64,000 nucleotides of DNA from Fragum whitleyi. Lineage: Eukaryota > Mollusca > Bivalvia > Cardiida > Cardiidae. The stretch spans positions 2,665,501 to 2,729,500 of the forward strand of contig OX411552.1 of the NCBI GenBank assembly GCA_948146395.1. The letters are read 5' to 3'. Positions 25,080-38,011 of the stretch are shown here, piece after piece; the stretch's first letter is position 1, and every line of letters starts with the position of its first letter. The notes beneath the pieces were generated by a model. It was not told the DNA's origin, made no database searches, and saw only the letters and a program-made list of their open reading frames with translations. Both the position numbers and the translations under genes were made by a program.

Positions 25080-25216
25080 GATTTCAATTCTCACAGGTAC
25101 CAGTTTCATACACCTGGGTTGAGAGGAGCAAATTTTAGTAATTTTGCTCTGGCTGGATTTGATTCCAGGACCTTTCGATCTTAAGCAACTGTCCTAACCA
25201 ATAGACCACAGACTCC
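25080..25216 (-). mobile_element. tRNA-derived SINE head
   Basis: The - strand reads GTGGTCTATTGGTTAGGACA (A-box region) followed about 30 nt later by GGTCCTGGAATCAAATCCAG (B-box region). The spacing fits a tRNA-derived Pol III promoter. No proper cloverleaf, so a SINE and not a tRNA gene. Confidence 0.55.
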
Positions 25217-26220
25217 ACTTTGAAATATGAAATGTAAAAATTGCGCTTATCAGTAGCATAGCTGCTACATAAATCAAGGTCAAATTGGTGGTCAAAATGT
25301 TGTAGGCTCTACAGCAGTTGCTTGTCACACACCCCTTCGCCAACAAAATTGGGTCACTTTCTAGACCTTATACAGATATCACATTAATAGGATTCCTATT
25401 GAACCGTATAGTGTGGTGTTTGTGATCTAGAGGAAGACATTGGCCTCTTGACTCAAAGGTCCAGAGTTTGATTTCTTCGGAGCGGCTCTTTCATTGGCCT
25501 ACACATTTTGCGCGAGTACTGGTAAATTTTCGAGAAAGCTGCAGAGAATCAAGATGGATTAAATTAGTTGTAAGAACTTGTTTCCAAATATAAACTTAAA
25601 ATAAATAGGTTCCAACCATAGGGTTACTAGCTCAAAAAACAAAATAAAGGTGTAAATTACAAATGTATCTTGAAAACATGACCTTAATATTTGACCTTGA
25701 ACTTTTTAGACAGCTTAAGGAAAGACACCAGGCATGTAGTGCATTGCTTTACTGGTAATTCCAGGGGGTTTCAAGTTGAAATCTGTGTGTTAATTCTGCA
25801 GGGAATGATACAGTAGACAATCAAATCCCTAATGTTTTTTCTCTCCTCATCAGATGCAAAATCAGCATATTTGTACTAATCAAAGAGAATTAGAGACACA
25901 AAAGAGAAGATGTAATTTGAGATTTGACCTGCTTGATGCTCAATGCTGCAACCATGCAATTAACAAACACATTTAATCTGGCAATCTGTGAATTTATGGA
26001 GTTTTATTTTGGGGTTTCTGTAAAAAAGACATTTGTTTTGTAGATGAAGTTTTGTGTAAGCTTTAATTGAAAATCTCAGTGTCTTCATTTAAACACAACT
26101 TCTTCAGTACATAACTTTTATAACTTTCGCCTGTTAATATTTTATATTTTTTAACGTTTTGAATTCAGGAATAATAATAATCTTCTAAATATTGTCCTAG
26201 CAGCAACTTAATAGTGTATA
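25217..26220. other. Non-coding DNA
   Basis: At 25411-25500 a weak tRNA-like stretch (GTGATCTAGAGGAAGACATT..GGTCCAGAGTTTGATT) may be another SINE head. Otherwise nothing recognised. Confidence 0.35.
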
Positions 26221-27092
26221 CAAGAGGTCCATGATAGTCCTATATCACTCACCTGAGTAAGTAAACTCATAACTTGTCAACCAGGTTATAAATACCAGAG
26301 ATTGTTTGATGTATATTAAGGGTAGTTTTGAAAGAAACAGACTTTAACTTTGTCCTACTGCAATTTGACTTTTTATTCTAAATTTGTGTAAATTTTCAAC
26401 CTTTCTGTTACCTTGGCAACCAAAGTTATTGATGGAATTGAATTCTTTTAACAACTTAAGTAGACCTACACCTAAAGAACATCTCTGTCAAAGTTAAAAT
26501 TGATTAGCCCATAGTTTAGGAGAAGGTAAACCTTTATTGAGATTTTTGGCATTTTTTTTTACATTTACATTGCCATGGAAACCAAAGTTTTTTATTGAAT
26601 GAAATCATTTTTACAATGTTGGTAGAGCCTCACCCTAGGAACATCCCTACCAAGTTTAAGCTTATTTGGCACAGAGGTTTAGAAAAAATGAAGATTTTCA
26701 GCAATTTTCAGCTTTTCCGCAATCATTAAAACCATCTTTTTTTTAAGAAATTTAATTTTTTAACAAATTTGAAGAGATTTACTCAAGGAACATCCCTGCC
26801 AAGTTTCAGCTTGAATGGCTTATTGGTATAGGAGGAGAAGAATTTTTTGTAAGATTTTTGCAATTTTTTCAACCTTTCTGTAACCATTGACAACAGAGTT
26901 TTTTTAGAAATCAAATTCTTTTAACAACTTTTGAAAAGCTTCACCCAAGGAACATCCCTGCCAATTTATATCTTGATTGGCCCAGTGGTTTAGGAAGAGG
27001 AGATGTTTAAAGAGATTGCTGACGGATGGCGATGGACGGACGTTGAGTGATCAAAATAGCTCATCTTGAGCACTTTGTGCTCAATATGAGGA
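26221..27092 (+). mobile_element. HINE/pearl-like element, family F1
   Basis: CAAGAGGTCCATGATAGTCC start, CACTCACCTGAG subterminal repeat, core units with CAAGGAACATCCCTGCCAAG, GATGGACGGACGTTGAG tract and terminal GAGCAC/GTGCTC hairpin. The last bases are degenerate. Confidence 0.7.
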
Positions 27093-27157
27093 TAATTTCT
27101 TCTAAACAATCATTTATATGATTGTTTAGATAAAATTAACTTCGAATTATAGAAAAA

Positions 27158-27330
27158 CAAGAGGACCATGATGGTCCTAGATGGCTGTTTGGTACAGCTC
27201 CCGGGAGCATTTATTAGGAGAATATGGTATGCCCCTTTTCCCTTGTTTTTTGAAGAAGCATTCCCTTTTTCAATTACAGCTTATCCTTGTGACCAGACAA
27301 CATTCTCACAAAGTTTCATAATGAAAGGGC
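27158..27330 (+). mobile_element. F1 HINE 5' fragment
   Basis: CAAGAGGACCATGATGGTCC start and one F1 core unit (CCTTTTCCCTTG..GTGACCAGACAACATTCTCA), then cut off at the start of the F2 element. Confidence 0.6.
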
Positions 27331-29575
27331 AAATAGAAAGCCATAAATGGCTTGAGTCCCTCCACAGGCTTGAAATTCTTGCAATAAAAGTTTTGACTAG
27401 ATTTTTAGATTTTTTAGATTCTACTGATGTTGAAAATGATTTTCAAAGTTTCAACTATATAATATAAAGAGAAATGACATCCCCCCATAAAATGCATATT
27501 TTCATCCAATCACAAAAATTTTTGGTAGACTGATAAGGGGTCACTCAATGAGCATTCATGTAAAATTTAATTGGTATCCATTAATTACATTCCGAGGAAA
27601 TGATTTCCAAAGTTTCCACTATATAACATAAAGAGAAATGACCTCCACCAATAAAATACATTTTTTTCATCCGATCACAATAATTTTTGGTAGACTGATA
27701 GAGGGTAACTTAAGGATTATTCCAGTAAAATTTGGTTGATATCCACCATTTAGATTCTGAGAAAATGATTTCCAAAGTTTCTACTATGTAACATAAAGAG
27801 AAATGACCTCCACCCATAAAATACATATTTTGCATCTGATCATTATAATTTTTGGTAGACTGATAAATGGTCACTCAAGGATCATTCTGGTGAAGTTTGG
27901 TTGATATCCATCTCTTACAGTGTGAGAAAATGATTTTGAAAGTTTCAACTACATAACATATAGAGAAATGACCTCCACCCATAAAATACATATTTTTCAT
28001 CCGATCACAATAATCTTTTGTAGACTGATAAAGGGTCACACAAAGATCATTCATGCCAAATTTCATTGGTATCCATCAATTAGAATCTGAGAACAAGAGG
28101 GCCTGTATCGCTCCATTGGCTTAAAAATCTCAAGATTTGAATTAGAGAAATTGAAAATAGAAGGTAATGAAAGTGAACAGCATTCTGAAGGAATTCAGAC
28201 TTTTTCTAAATTGAAACTGACTTATGAAGGAATGAACTTATTTAACTAATATGTAAAATTACAAAGGAAGAAAACTATTTAGATATCACTTTGAAACAAG
28301 AGGACCACAATGGCCCTAAACCGCTCACCTGAATTTTATTGATCCAGTGGATCTCATCCAATCCAAATTTCTTGATCAACTTTAGAAGAGGGTCAGCCAA
28401 GGAACATTCTGGTAAAGTTTCATTGAAATCGGCCTAATGGTTCAGGAGGAGATGTCGTTCAAAAGTTTCAGGGTCAAAATAAGCCCCACCCTGCCATGCC
28501 CATATTTGAAGGTCAATCCAAATTTCTTGATCAACTTTAGAAGAGGGTCACCCAAGGAACATTCTAGTAAAGTTTCATTCAAATGGGCCGAATGGTTCAG
28601 GAAAGGATGTCGTTAAAAAATTTCAGGGTCAAAATAAGCCCCAACCTGCCACTCCCATATTTGGGGGTCAATCCCAATTTCTTGAACAACTGTAGAAGAG
28701 GGTCACCCAAGGAACATTCTGGTACAGTTTCATTGAAATTTGCCCAATGGTTCAGGGGGAGATGTCGTTCAAAGATTTCAGGGTCAAAATAAGCCCCACC
28801 CTGCCATGCCCATATTTGAGGGTCAATCCAAATTTCTTGAACAACTTAAGAAGAGGGTGACCCAAGGAACATTCTGGTAAAGTTTCAATGAAATGGGCCC
28901 AATGGTACAGGAAAAGATGTTGTTCAAAGATTTCAGGGTCAAAATAAGCCCAGCCCTGCCAGCCCATATTTTGGGGTCAATCCCAATTTCTTGAACAACT
29001 TTAGAAGAGGGTCACCCAAGGAACATTCTGGTAAAGTTTCATTGAAATTGGCCCAATGGTTCAGGAGGAGATGTCATTCAAAGATTTCGGGGTCAAAATA
29101 AGCCCCGCCCTGCCACGCCCATATTTTGGGGTCAATCCAAATTTCTTGAACAACTTTAAAAGAGGGTCACCCAAGGAACATTCTGGCCAAGTTTCGTCAG
29201 AATCCACCCACTGGTTTAGGAGGAGAAGATGTTTAAAGAAAAGTTTATGCACGCACGGACACAGGCACGATGGACACCTCGCCATGACAATAGCTCGCTG
29301 GCCTTCGGCCAGTGGAGCTAAAAATCACTTTTTAACATATTTGGAAATTAGCCACGCCCATTTAATCCATGTTTTTCAATGGATCAAAATTTCTCGAACA
29401 ACTTTAAATGAGGGTCACACAAGGATCATTCATGTGAAGTTTGGATGAAATTAATCCAGTAGTTTCTGAGAAGATTTTTATAGGAAAAGTTTACGACCAG
29501 ACGCCTGGATGGACACAGGACAGACACAACGCCATGACAATAGCCCCAAAGGCTTTCAGCCAGTGGAGCTAAAAA
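27331..29575 (+). mobile_element. F2 HINE element split by a second HINE
   Basis: 5' hairpin AAGCCATAAATGGCTT and CTCCACAGGC, tandem core units of about 165 bp with CACCCATAAAATACATATTT, interruption at 28094-29321, then the remainder (TCACTTTTTAACATATTTGG..GCCAGTGGAGCTAA) to about 29573. The uninterrupted order is seen in the copy at 30194-31218. Confidence 0.75.
28094..29321 (+). mobile_element. HINE element nested inside F2
   Basis: Starts CAAGAGGGCCTGTATCGCTC with CCATTGGC and ends in CTGGCC/GGCCAG hairpin, AGTGGAGCTAA. Core units of about 130 bp carry GAGGGTCACCCAAGGAACAT; a GCACGGACACAGGCACG tract follows. A second 5'-like start (F1 type) occurs inside at 28297. The boundary is fixed by the empty site at about 30958. 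Confidence 0.8.
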
Positions 29576-30193
29576 AAAGTGGCCCCTAGAGTCAAAACAA
29601 TAATGTCATTATGGTTTCCTTTTCTGTCTTTTCAGATGGAATGTTCCCATTTTAGTAAGGGTCAACTCTTGTAACAAGACAAATACTCTGACAAAGTTCC
29701 TCCAAGATTTGAGACAAAATAATAGCTTCAAAAGTTAAAACAACCAACAAACATCCGGTCAAAGTTTCAAGACAATATGATATTGTTGGACCTGTTCAAA
29801 ATACTCTTCCTTATGACCACCCTTCAAACATCCTGGGAAAGTTTCAAGGAAATTTGATAATAATAATAATTTGTCAACTTAATCATGTGAACCAGAATCC
29901 TTTACAGACGGATGGATGGACAGACAGACAGGAACCATGCCAAAGCTCTTCTGGTCTTTGCACAATTCAGCCTGAAAATCTGTCTTTCTTGGTAGAAAAT
30001 ATCGTGGGAAATGACAAATAATTTCTTCTTTTTCTATGATGTTCTCCACATTGATAAAGATTTCACAAGATACAACCATCACACTGCTGAATGAAAAACA
30101 ACAAAGGACAATAATGAATAAGAGGACTGTTGGCCCTGGGTCGCTCACCTGAGAAAAAAGCTTCATTACCAAGGTATGTCCAAAACAAACCAA
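29576..30193 (+). mobile_element. F1-type HINE fragments
   Basis: Fragments with GGCCCCTAGAGTCAAAACAA, a GATGGATGGACAGACAGACA tract near 29909-29930 and a separate 5' end TAAGAGGACTGTTGGCCCTG..GCTCACCTGAG near 30119-30155. Confidence 0.5.
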
Positions 30194-31218
30194 CTAGAAA
30201 GCCATGAATGGCTTGAGGTGCTCCACAGGCTTGAAATTCTTGAAATAGCAAATCTAAGGTTTGACTAGATTTTAAGACATTTTGGGTTCTACTGATGTTG
30301 AAATGATTTTCAAAGTTTCCACTATATAACATATAGAGAAATGACCTCCGCCCTTAAAATCCATATTTTACATCTGATCACAATAATTTTTGGCAGACTG
30401 ATAAAGCTTCACTCAAGAATCATTCCAGTGAAATTTGGTTTATATCCATCAATTACATTATGAGAAAATGATTTTCAAAGTTTCCACTATATAACATATA
30501 GAGAAATGACCTCCGCCCATAAAATGCATATTTTTCATCCGATCTAACTAATTTTTGGTAGAATGATAAAGGGTCACCCAAGGATCATTCCAGTGAAATT
30601 TGGTTTATATCCATCACTTACATTCAGAGGAAATGATTTTCAAAGTATCCACTTTATAACATATAGAGAAATGACCTCCGCCCATAAAATGCATATTTTT
30701 CATCCGATCACAATAATTTTTGGTAGAATCATAAAGGGTCACCCAATGATCAATCCAGTGAAATTTGGTTTATATCCATCAATTACATTCTGAGAAAATG
30801 ATTTTCAAAGTTTTCACTTTATAACATATAGAGAAATGACCTCCGCCCATAAAATGCATATTTTTCATCCGATCACAATAATTTTTGGTAGACTGATAAA
30901 GGGGCACCCAAGGATCATTCATGTAAAATTTAATTGGTATCTATCAATTGGAATCTGAGAAAAGTCACTTTTTACCATATTTGGAAATTAGCCACGCCCA
31001 TTAAATCCATGTTTTTCATTGGATCAAAATTTCTTGAACAACTTTGAAAGGGGGTCACCCAAGGATCATTCCTGTGATGTTTGGTTGAAATTCATCCAAT
31101 AGTTTCTGAGGAGAAGATTTTTAAAGAAAAAGTTTACGACCGCACGCACGGACGTGCGGACGCACGACGGACACAAGCCATGACAATAGCCCCAGTGGCT
31201 TTCAGCCAGTGGAGCTAA
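30194..31218 (+). mobile_element. HINE/pearl-like element, family F2, intact order
   Basis: 5' hairpin AAGCCATGAATGGCTT with CTCCACAGGC, core units with TCCGCCCATAAAATGCATAT, a CGCACGCACGGACGTGCGG tract (31140-31160) and 3' end GCCAGTGGAGCTAA. Serves as the empty reference for 27331-29575. Confidence 0.75.
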
Positions 31219-33313
31219 AAAGAGATTTTCACTTATTCAATCAGATAACATTTGAAATAATCCCCCCCCCCCCTGCTCCTCCCCTGGTCATTATTTATTT
31301 AAGCTTTTTTCATAGAAGGTCTGTGATCAGCAAATCTATGCCAGATATACAGGCTGAGTCTGAGACTTTTAAAGTTTTCTTTAATGAGTTGAATAATCCA
31401 TGTCAAATATAAAGGCTGTAGGGATTCAAAATTCTCAACAAAGCACTCCCTCTCCCCCAAGATGCTCTGCACTTGGTGAATCTACAGTCATGAATTTAGC
31501 TAATTCAATTAATGTCCATATGCTGATCATCCATACCAATTTTCAAGTCTGTAGGACTCTTGGTTCATTAGAAGAAGTTTAAAGATTTCAAAAATGATCC
31601 AAAGTACTACCCCCTCCCCAAGACACTCAGCACCTGGTGACCCAACAGTTCTGATTTTAGCTAATTTTTTTTATGTCCATATATTGATCACCCATAACAA
31701 TTTTCAAGTCTGTAGGGTTCCTGATCCAGAAGAAGAATAAGGTTAAAGATTTCAAAATTGATCCAAAGTACTACCCCCTCCCCCCTAATGCTCCGCATCT
31801 GGCGACCCTACATTCATGATTTTAGCTATTTTATTTTAGATCCATATGCTTATCATCCATGCCAATATTGAAGTCTATAGGGCTCCTGGTTCATTAGAAG
31901 ATGAAGGTTAAAGTTACAAAATTTTCACAAAAGTACTACCCCCTCCCCCATGGTGCCCTGCACCTGGTGGCATTACAGTCATGATTTTAGCTATTTTTAT
32001 TAAGGTCTATGAGATGATCCTCCATGCCAATTTTCAAGTCTGTAGGGCTTGTGGTTCAGAAGAAGAAGAAGGTTAAAGATTACAAAATTTTCACAAAAGT
32101 ACTACCCTCTCCCCCCTGATGCTCCGCACCTGGTGAATCTACAGTCATGATTTTAGCTATTTATATAAAGGTCCATATGCTGATCATCCATGCCAATATT
32201 CAAATCTGTCAGGCTCCTGGTTCATTAGAAGATGAAGGTTAAAGATTATAAAATTTTCATAAAAGTATTCCCCCCTCCCCCCTGGTGCGACGCACCTGGT
32301 GGCCCAACAGATATTATTTTAGCTATTTTTATTAAGGTCTATGAGATGATCCTCCATGCCAATTTTCAAGTCTGTAGGGCTTGTGGTTCAGAAGAAGAAG
32401 AAGGTTAAAGATTACAAAATTTTCACAAAAGTACTACCCTCTCCCCCCTGATGCTCCGCACCTGGTGAATCTACTGTCATGATTTTAGCTATTTATATAA
32501 AGGTCCATATGCTGATCATCCATGCCAATTTTCAAGTCTGTAGGGGTCCTGGTTCCGAAGAAGAAGAAACTTAAAGATTACAAAATTTACCCAAAGTTCT
32601 ACCCCCTCCCCCCCTGGTGCTCCGCACCTGGTGGCCCAAAAGATATAATTTCAGCTATTTTAATTAAGGTCTATGAGCTGATCCTCCATGCCAAGTTTCA
32701 AGTCTGTTTGGCTTGTGGTTCAGAAGAAGAAGAAGGTTAAAGATTACAAAATTTTCACAAAAGTACTACCCTCTCCCCCCTGATGCTCCGCACCTGGTAA
32801 ATCTACAGTCATGATTTAAGCTATTTATATAAAGGTCCATATGCTGATCCTCCATGCCAAGTTTCAAGTCTGTAGGGCTTCTGGTTCCGAAGAAGAAGAA
32901 ACTTAAAGATAACAAAATTTACCCAAAGTACTACCCCCTCCCCCCTGGTGCTCCGCACCTGGTGGCCCAAAAGTTATAATTTTAGCTATTTTTATTCAGG
33001 TCTATGAACTGATCATCCATGCCAAGTTTTAAGTCTGTAGGACTACTGGTTGAGAAGAAGAAGAATTTTTAAGATTTTCTTAAAATTTCACCTTTTGTTG
33101 CCATAGCAACCAGAGTTTTTCATGGATTTCAATTCTTTTAGCTATTTTTGAAGGAGACCACCTAAGCAACATTTCTGTAAAATTTGGAGTTAATTGGCCC
33201 AGTAGTTTAGGAGGAGATGTTGTTTAAAGAAATTGTTGACGGACGACGACCGACGGCCGGACGAAAGGTGATCACAATAGCTCACATGAGCACTTCGTGC
33301 TCAGGTGAGCTAA
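31219..33313 (+). mobile_element. F1-type HINE with expanded tandem core
   Basis: About ten core units of about 165-167 bp marked by ACTACCCCCTCCCCCCTGGT and TTTTCAAGTCTGTAGGGCTT, then a CGACCGACGGCCGGACG tract, 3' hairpin GAGCAC/GTGCTC and AGGTGAGCTAA. The 5' end is not clear. Confidence 0.75.
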
Positions 33314-33501
33314 AAATATAAGCTAGGTATATTTATGGTTCTTGTGCATTGAACTCAATAATCATGAGAGAAATACAACTGCCAAGTTTCGAGTCAATCA
33401 GTCTTCAGATGACAGTGTTATGGTCCAAACAAAGAAGAGGACGCTACCAGCCATTTAACCGGACACCACCTGTGATCTCATTATACATCCTGTTTTTTTC
33501 A

Positions 33502-34238
33502 ATATAGGGATGAGTGTCTTTTTCACTGCGTTTATTGGGGTATAAAGTGCGCCTTAGCTCATGGCAAATAACGCCCGTTATGTTTAAGCCATGTGCTAAG
33601 ACAATTGCACTTCATACCACAATAAATGCAGTGAAGAAGACACTCGTCCCATATAACTGCAACCCTCTAGATCGAAGAAACTATTAAAATACTTGGCAAG
33701 ACATTAAAGCTTCAAGTCTACGTTCTGCGCCTATAGATTACACAATCTATTTTTAGATCTTGTATTCTTTATTTCGCTATCGAAGTGAAATGTCATAAAG
33801 TAAAACAAATGCTACACAAATGAATGTCAACTTTGAAATTCGTAGAGGTACTTATGACAAAAAACATGTTTCTGCCAAGTAAGTCTGTATCTTTAAACGA
33901 TAACGGCGTGGTCGGTCTTAGTTGAGAGGGTTGCTTAATGATCTTCGTCGACTTGCTGTTTTCTTAATAGTTTACGTCGGCTCAGAATCAGTACTGCTTG
34001 CTTGTAATCGTAAATTCTTTCGAAAATATTTTTCTATAATAGATTAAATAGCAATGTTGCGTTGATGATCGGGAACTAGGTTAATTCGAGTTCCTACAAC
34101 ACAGGACTTGCAGATTGAAGGTCAGGGGTTTACAGAAAGACCTAATGCATTTTATACAGAAATAAAGTGCCATGGATTTCCATACGTGATGCGATTTAAA
34201 CCAATCAGAATTCCTTATTTTATTAGATTGCAATTATC
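33502..34238 (+). mobile_element. Fold-back plus TIR composite element, copy 1
   Basis: A fold-back (about 33502-33655, arms ATGAGTGTCTTTTTCACTGC and reverse) is followed by about 580 bp ending GATTGCAATTAT. A homologous copy in reverse orientation lies at 40339-41077. No coding capacity. Confidence 0.7.
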
Positions 34239-34580
34239 AGAGTATAAAAACAAGAATACATAGAAACTAAAAGTTAAAATGTTTTAATAAACCAATATTC
34301 AAGAATACAGTAACAATTTGTAAAAACAAAACATAATGTTTAATTACTTGAATTTTCTTCATTCATGAAAAATGAGATATCAGTTAGGCAAACATTTTAC
34401 AATTCAAATTCATATTTTGTGAAAATATCATTGAAAGAAAAATTCATTCATTTACAAAAAATTAGACATAATAGTTAACCAAACTAATTTAGTTTTATGG
34501 AAGCAATATGACTAATGGTAATCTTATTTATCTATTGACACAAAATATTTACTTTATGCCCCTCATAAATATTCATGAAA
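34239..34580. other. Non-coding AT-rich DNA
   Basis: Nothing recognised. Confidence 0.4.
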
Positions 34581-35780
34581 CTAGAAAGCAATAAATGGCT
34601 TGAGTTTCTCCACAGGCTTGAAGTTCTTGTAATAGCAAATCAAAGTTTTGACTAGATTTTTAGATATTTTGGGTTCTACCGATGTTGAAAATTATTTTCA
34701 ATGTTTTCACTATAAAACATATAGAGAAATGACCTCCACCCATAAAAGACATAGCCTGGAACACCACTGTATCATTCTACTTAGCAATAACTGATAAAAA
34801 GCAATGATAATAATCAATCTTGCCTAAATTCATAAATATTTCCAAATAGGTTTATGCTGTAACTTACCACAAAGCACAAAATGGTAGTCCTAACACAGTT
34901 ATAATAAGCAGCCATATCAATTTCAGGGATCCTGAAGTCACTCCATTGTATCGATGCATTGTTGGAAATGATGTCAAAACTTACAATATGGAGCCCAAAA
35001 AGTACTAAGATTATTGAATTTGGATTGAATGAAATGTTATTTAGGGTTGGTGATTGTTCTTTTTTGGAATATAGTAGTTTTTCATCACTTTTAAAATTGT
35101 TTTAACTACCACTACTTCTTTAATTTCAATTAGTACATTTTTACCATTCAGTTTGGAATTGACAGCAAGACTGTAGCACCTTTCTAATATTTCTTGACAT
35201 CCAAGTCCTTTTGAGTTACTCGTGACCTAGTCATCTATGTTAAACTGGAACTTTGGCATTTTGGTGAAATTATCTAAAGATTTGTTAATAGATCAATACA
35301 GTGGAAAGATCGATACAATGAGGTCTGAGTTAACTTTTCATCCAATGACAATAATTTTTGGCTGCATGATAATGGGTCACCCAAGACGAATAAAGGGTCA
35401 CTCAAAATTCTTTCATGTAAAATTTGATTGATATCTATCAGTTAGATTCCGAGAAAATGATTTTCAAAGTTTACACTATTTAACATATAGAGAAATGTCC
35501 TCCTCCCATAAAATAGATATTTTTCATCCAATCAAAATAATTTTTGTAGACTGATAAAGGGACACCCTAGGATCATAGATGTAAAATTTTATTGGAAATT
35601 AGCCATGCCCATTTTAATCCATGTTTTTCATTGGATCAAAATTTCTTGAACATTTTGAAAGAGGGTCACCCAAGGATCATTCCTGTGAAGTTTGGTTATA
35701 TTTCCTCTAGTAGTTTCTGAGGAGAAGAATTTTAAAGAAAAAGTTTACGACCAGACGACACATGACGCCAGTGGGGCTAA
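34581..35780 (+). mobile_element. F2 HINE interrupted by about 580 bp of unknown DNA
   Basis: Starts CTAGAAAGCAATAAATGGCT with CTCCACAGGC and ends GCCAGTGGGGCTAA. Between about 34755 and 35337 the core is broken by unrelated sequence whose origin I cannot assign. Confidence 0.6.
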
Positions 35781-36211
35781 AAAATCTATCGGCACCTACA
35801 ACAGTGTGGCACTGAACTTTTGAGATAAAAATGCAGAAATGTGTACAAGGGAAGAAAACAATGAAGAAAAAAATGTAAATTCCAAACTTCGTTTCTGATG
35901 AAGAAAACTAATAGATGGAAAAAATAAAATAACCCAAAATTGTGTGAAGGCATGATTTTTTTCTGTTATTATTTTGCGACTATATTGAAGTTGTATAGAA
36001 TACATACAGCATATATAGAATACATCCTGTTAAATTCTTTGTTCGTGTTTCGAGTTCATGTTGTTTTTTATTTAAATTGAGAGGCTTTAATAGTTGACAA
36101 GCTGTTAAAAACCTCCAATTATTTTCCATACAAAAAAAAGATATTTTTCACAACAAACATGGACAATCATCTATTCAATAAAGTATAAAAGCTGTTACAG
36201 GAATTTTCAAA
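35781..36211. other. Non-coding DNA with half a palindrome element
   Basis: The right arm of a variant-B palindrome (ATCGGCACCTACAACAGTGT..CACTGAAC) at about 35787-35817; the rest is AT-rich. Confidence 0.4.
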
Positions 36212-36981
36212 CAAGAGGCCCAAGAGGGCCTGTATTGCTACACTGGCTTTAACATCTCTAGACTATCATTAAACAAAGGTTACATTGACTGAAAACAACA
36301 CTTTGAATTCTCTTCAGAACTTTTTTATATTGATTTACTGGGTCTGGCCCACATTGCACCCAATAACTCGATCATCATTAACCTGCATACCCTTTAACCA
36401 TCTTATTACAAACATAAATGTGATTGCAATTAGTATATCATTCATTAGTGAACAATTTAAGTATAGGGTCATTAATAGAACATGCATACCAAGATTCATT
36501 GATATTAGTCCAATTGATAGGCAGGCAATATAGACAAAGCTGTTGGAAGGGTTGCTGGAGAGTAGCAGCAAATCAATATCGACATTGGAAAATTCCATTA
36601 AATGAAAGTCAAGAGAAAAGAATCTTTGTTAAGATGCTGATATTATTGTCAGAGAAGCAGGTGCAAAATTTCTAAGCAATAGCTTAAGTAAAAATAGAAT
36701 TATAACTGATATACAACATTTGCATGTGAAAACTTAACCAAGAATTTCAAAGTCTGAAAAGGGTTTAAATTCCACTAAATTCAACATCAAAGTAATGAAT
36801 CTTTGTCTAGATGCTGATCTTAAGGTCAAAGAAGTATGTGCAAAGTTCAAAGCAATAGCTTTAGTAGAAACAGAGATTTAAAACACTTGCACATAAAAAC
36901 TTAACCAAAGTATTACGCCGACGCCAATGCCACCACCTGGGTGACCAGAATATCCCCCTATTCTATGAATAGTCGAGCTGA
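36212..36981 (+). mobile_element. HINE-like element, family F4
   Basis: Starts CAAGAGGCCCAAGAGGGCCT (F2-like 5' hairpin) and ACTGGC, but ends with a different 3' hairpin CTATTC/GAATAG and GTCGAGCTGA. The tract GACGCCGACGCCAATGCC replaces the ACGG microsatellite. Confidence 0.7.
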
Positions 36982-37245
36982 AAAAATTCTAGCTGCATTA
37001 CAAATGCAGTTTGATCTTTGTTTCCATGCTTTCTACTCATTGATTTGTTCCATGGGTTCATTTTTGTTGATGCTTTTTTACAGTCAACCCTATCTTAGTA
37101 GCTACCAATATTAAGCAAGTATCCTGTATTAAGTAAGCATCCATTCAGTTCAACAATAAATCCCTATAAATTGACCTTTATCTAGCAAGCGTCCTGCCAT
37201 CAAAGGAACATATCTTGCTCTTGAATATTTCACAGGGCCTTGCTT

Positions 37246-37472
37246 AACACTTTCCTGTTTTACAAAATGTTGGACCTGTCCAAATTCAAAGGTTTTGCAG
37301 ACAAAAATTTAAATTGGATTTAATTTGAAAAATAATCATTCAGTAGGGTAGAAAATAGTGTGGAAAGAGAAGAAATTGCTTGTCAGAAGCAATTTCTTCT
37401 TTTTTCATTATGTTTTCTCAATCATAAAACCACAGGCACGTAAAAAGCAGGGATTAAATAGCAAAGTGTTAA
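37246..37472 (-). mobile_element. TTAA-flanked (piggyBac-type) MITE, intact copy
   Basis: TTAACACTTTCCTGTTTTAC at one end and AAATAGCAAAGTGTTAA at the other; internal GAAGAAATTGCTT hairpin. Uninterrupted partner of 4907-6104. It lies just 3' of the ZNF236 stop codon. Confidence 0.8.
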
Positions 37473-37634
37473 TACAGCCCCCAGTCAAGAATGACATAAT
37501 GGTCCAAACTAATTGCAAATTATACCCAATTTTGCATGCAAGTGTGCTAGCAATGCCTAGTGTAATATGCAAAAAGTTGACAGTTCAGTCATCCTGCATG
37601 CAGGGCTTGTAAGACTTTATACTAAACACATTTG

Positions 37635-38011
37635 TTAATTTGTAAACAAGTCAGCCACCTCTACAAGGTTCAAGTCTTGATTCACAATCTGTACAGTCTG
37701 ATCTGCACTAACACCCCCCACATCTCCCTCCACATATTTCCCCGTCTGCAACACAGACACATCCATCTGCGAATTATCCTGTGAATTATCTGGCTTGTCT
37801 TTATCAAAGGACTTGATATTCATAGAACTGACCATGTCAGAATGGTGCGCTCGTTTGACATGAGTTTTGAGGTTTCCTTTTTGTGTGAAGGACATGTTAC
37901 AGTATTGACAATGATGAGGCCGCTCTCCACTGTGTTTCTTTAAATGCATCTGTAGGGCGTTCTTCTGATTGAATGCTTTGTTACAAATTTCACAGGTGAA
38001 GGGCCGCTCTC
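37635..38011 (-). CDS. ZNF236: ZNF236-like terminal exon K (two C2H2 fingers, acidic tail, stop)
   Basis: The acceptor TTATCCATTTCAG precedes GA GAG CGG (phase 1), completing a TGERPF linker with exon J. It has fingers [19 protein letters not shown] and [19 protein letters not shown], the latter ending in a KRAHH motif, then a Ser/Asp/Val-rich tail and TAA at 37637-37635. Finger order and the KRAH ending match the C-terminus of vertebrate ZNF236. ATTAAA on the - strand at about 37324-37319 is one possible poly(A) signal. Confidence 0.9.

Noticed and set aside
33650..34240. Structured non-coding RNA gene within the TIR composite
   Set aside because: Some stretches look conserved between the two copies, but both are mobile-element copies; no known RNA family motif recognised.
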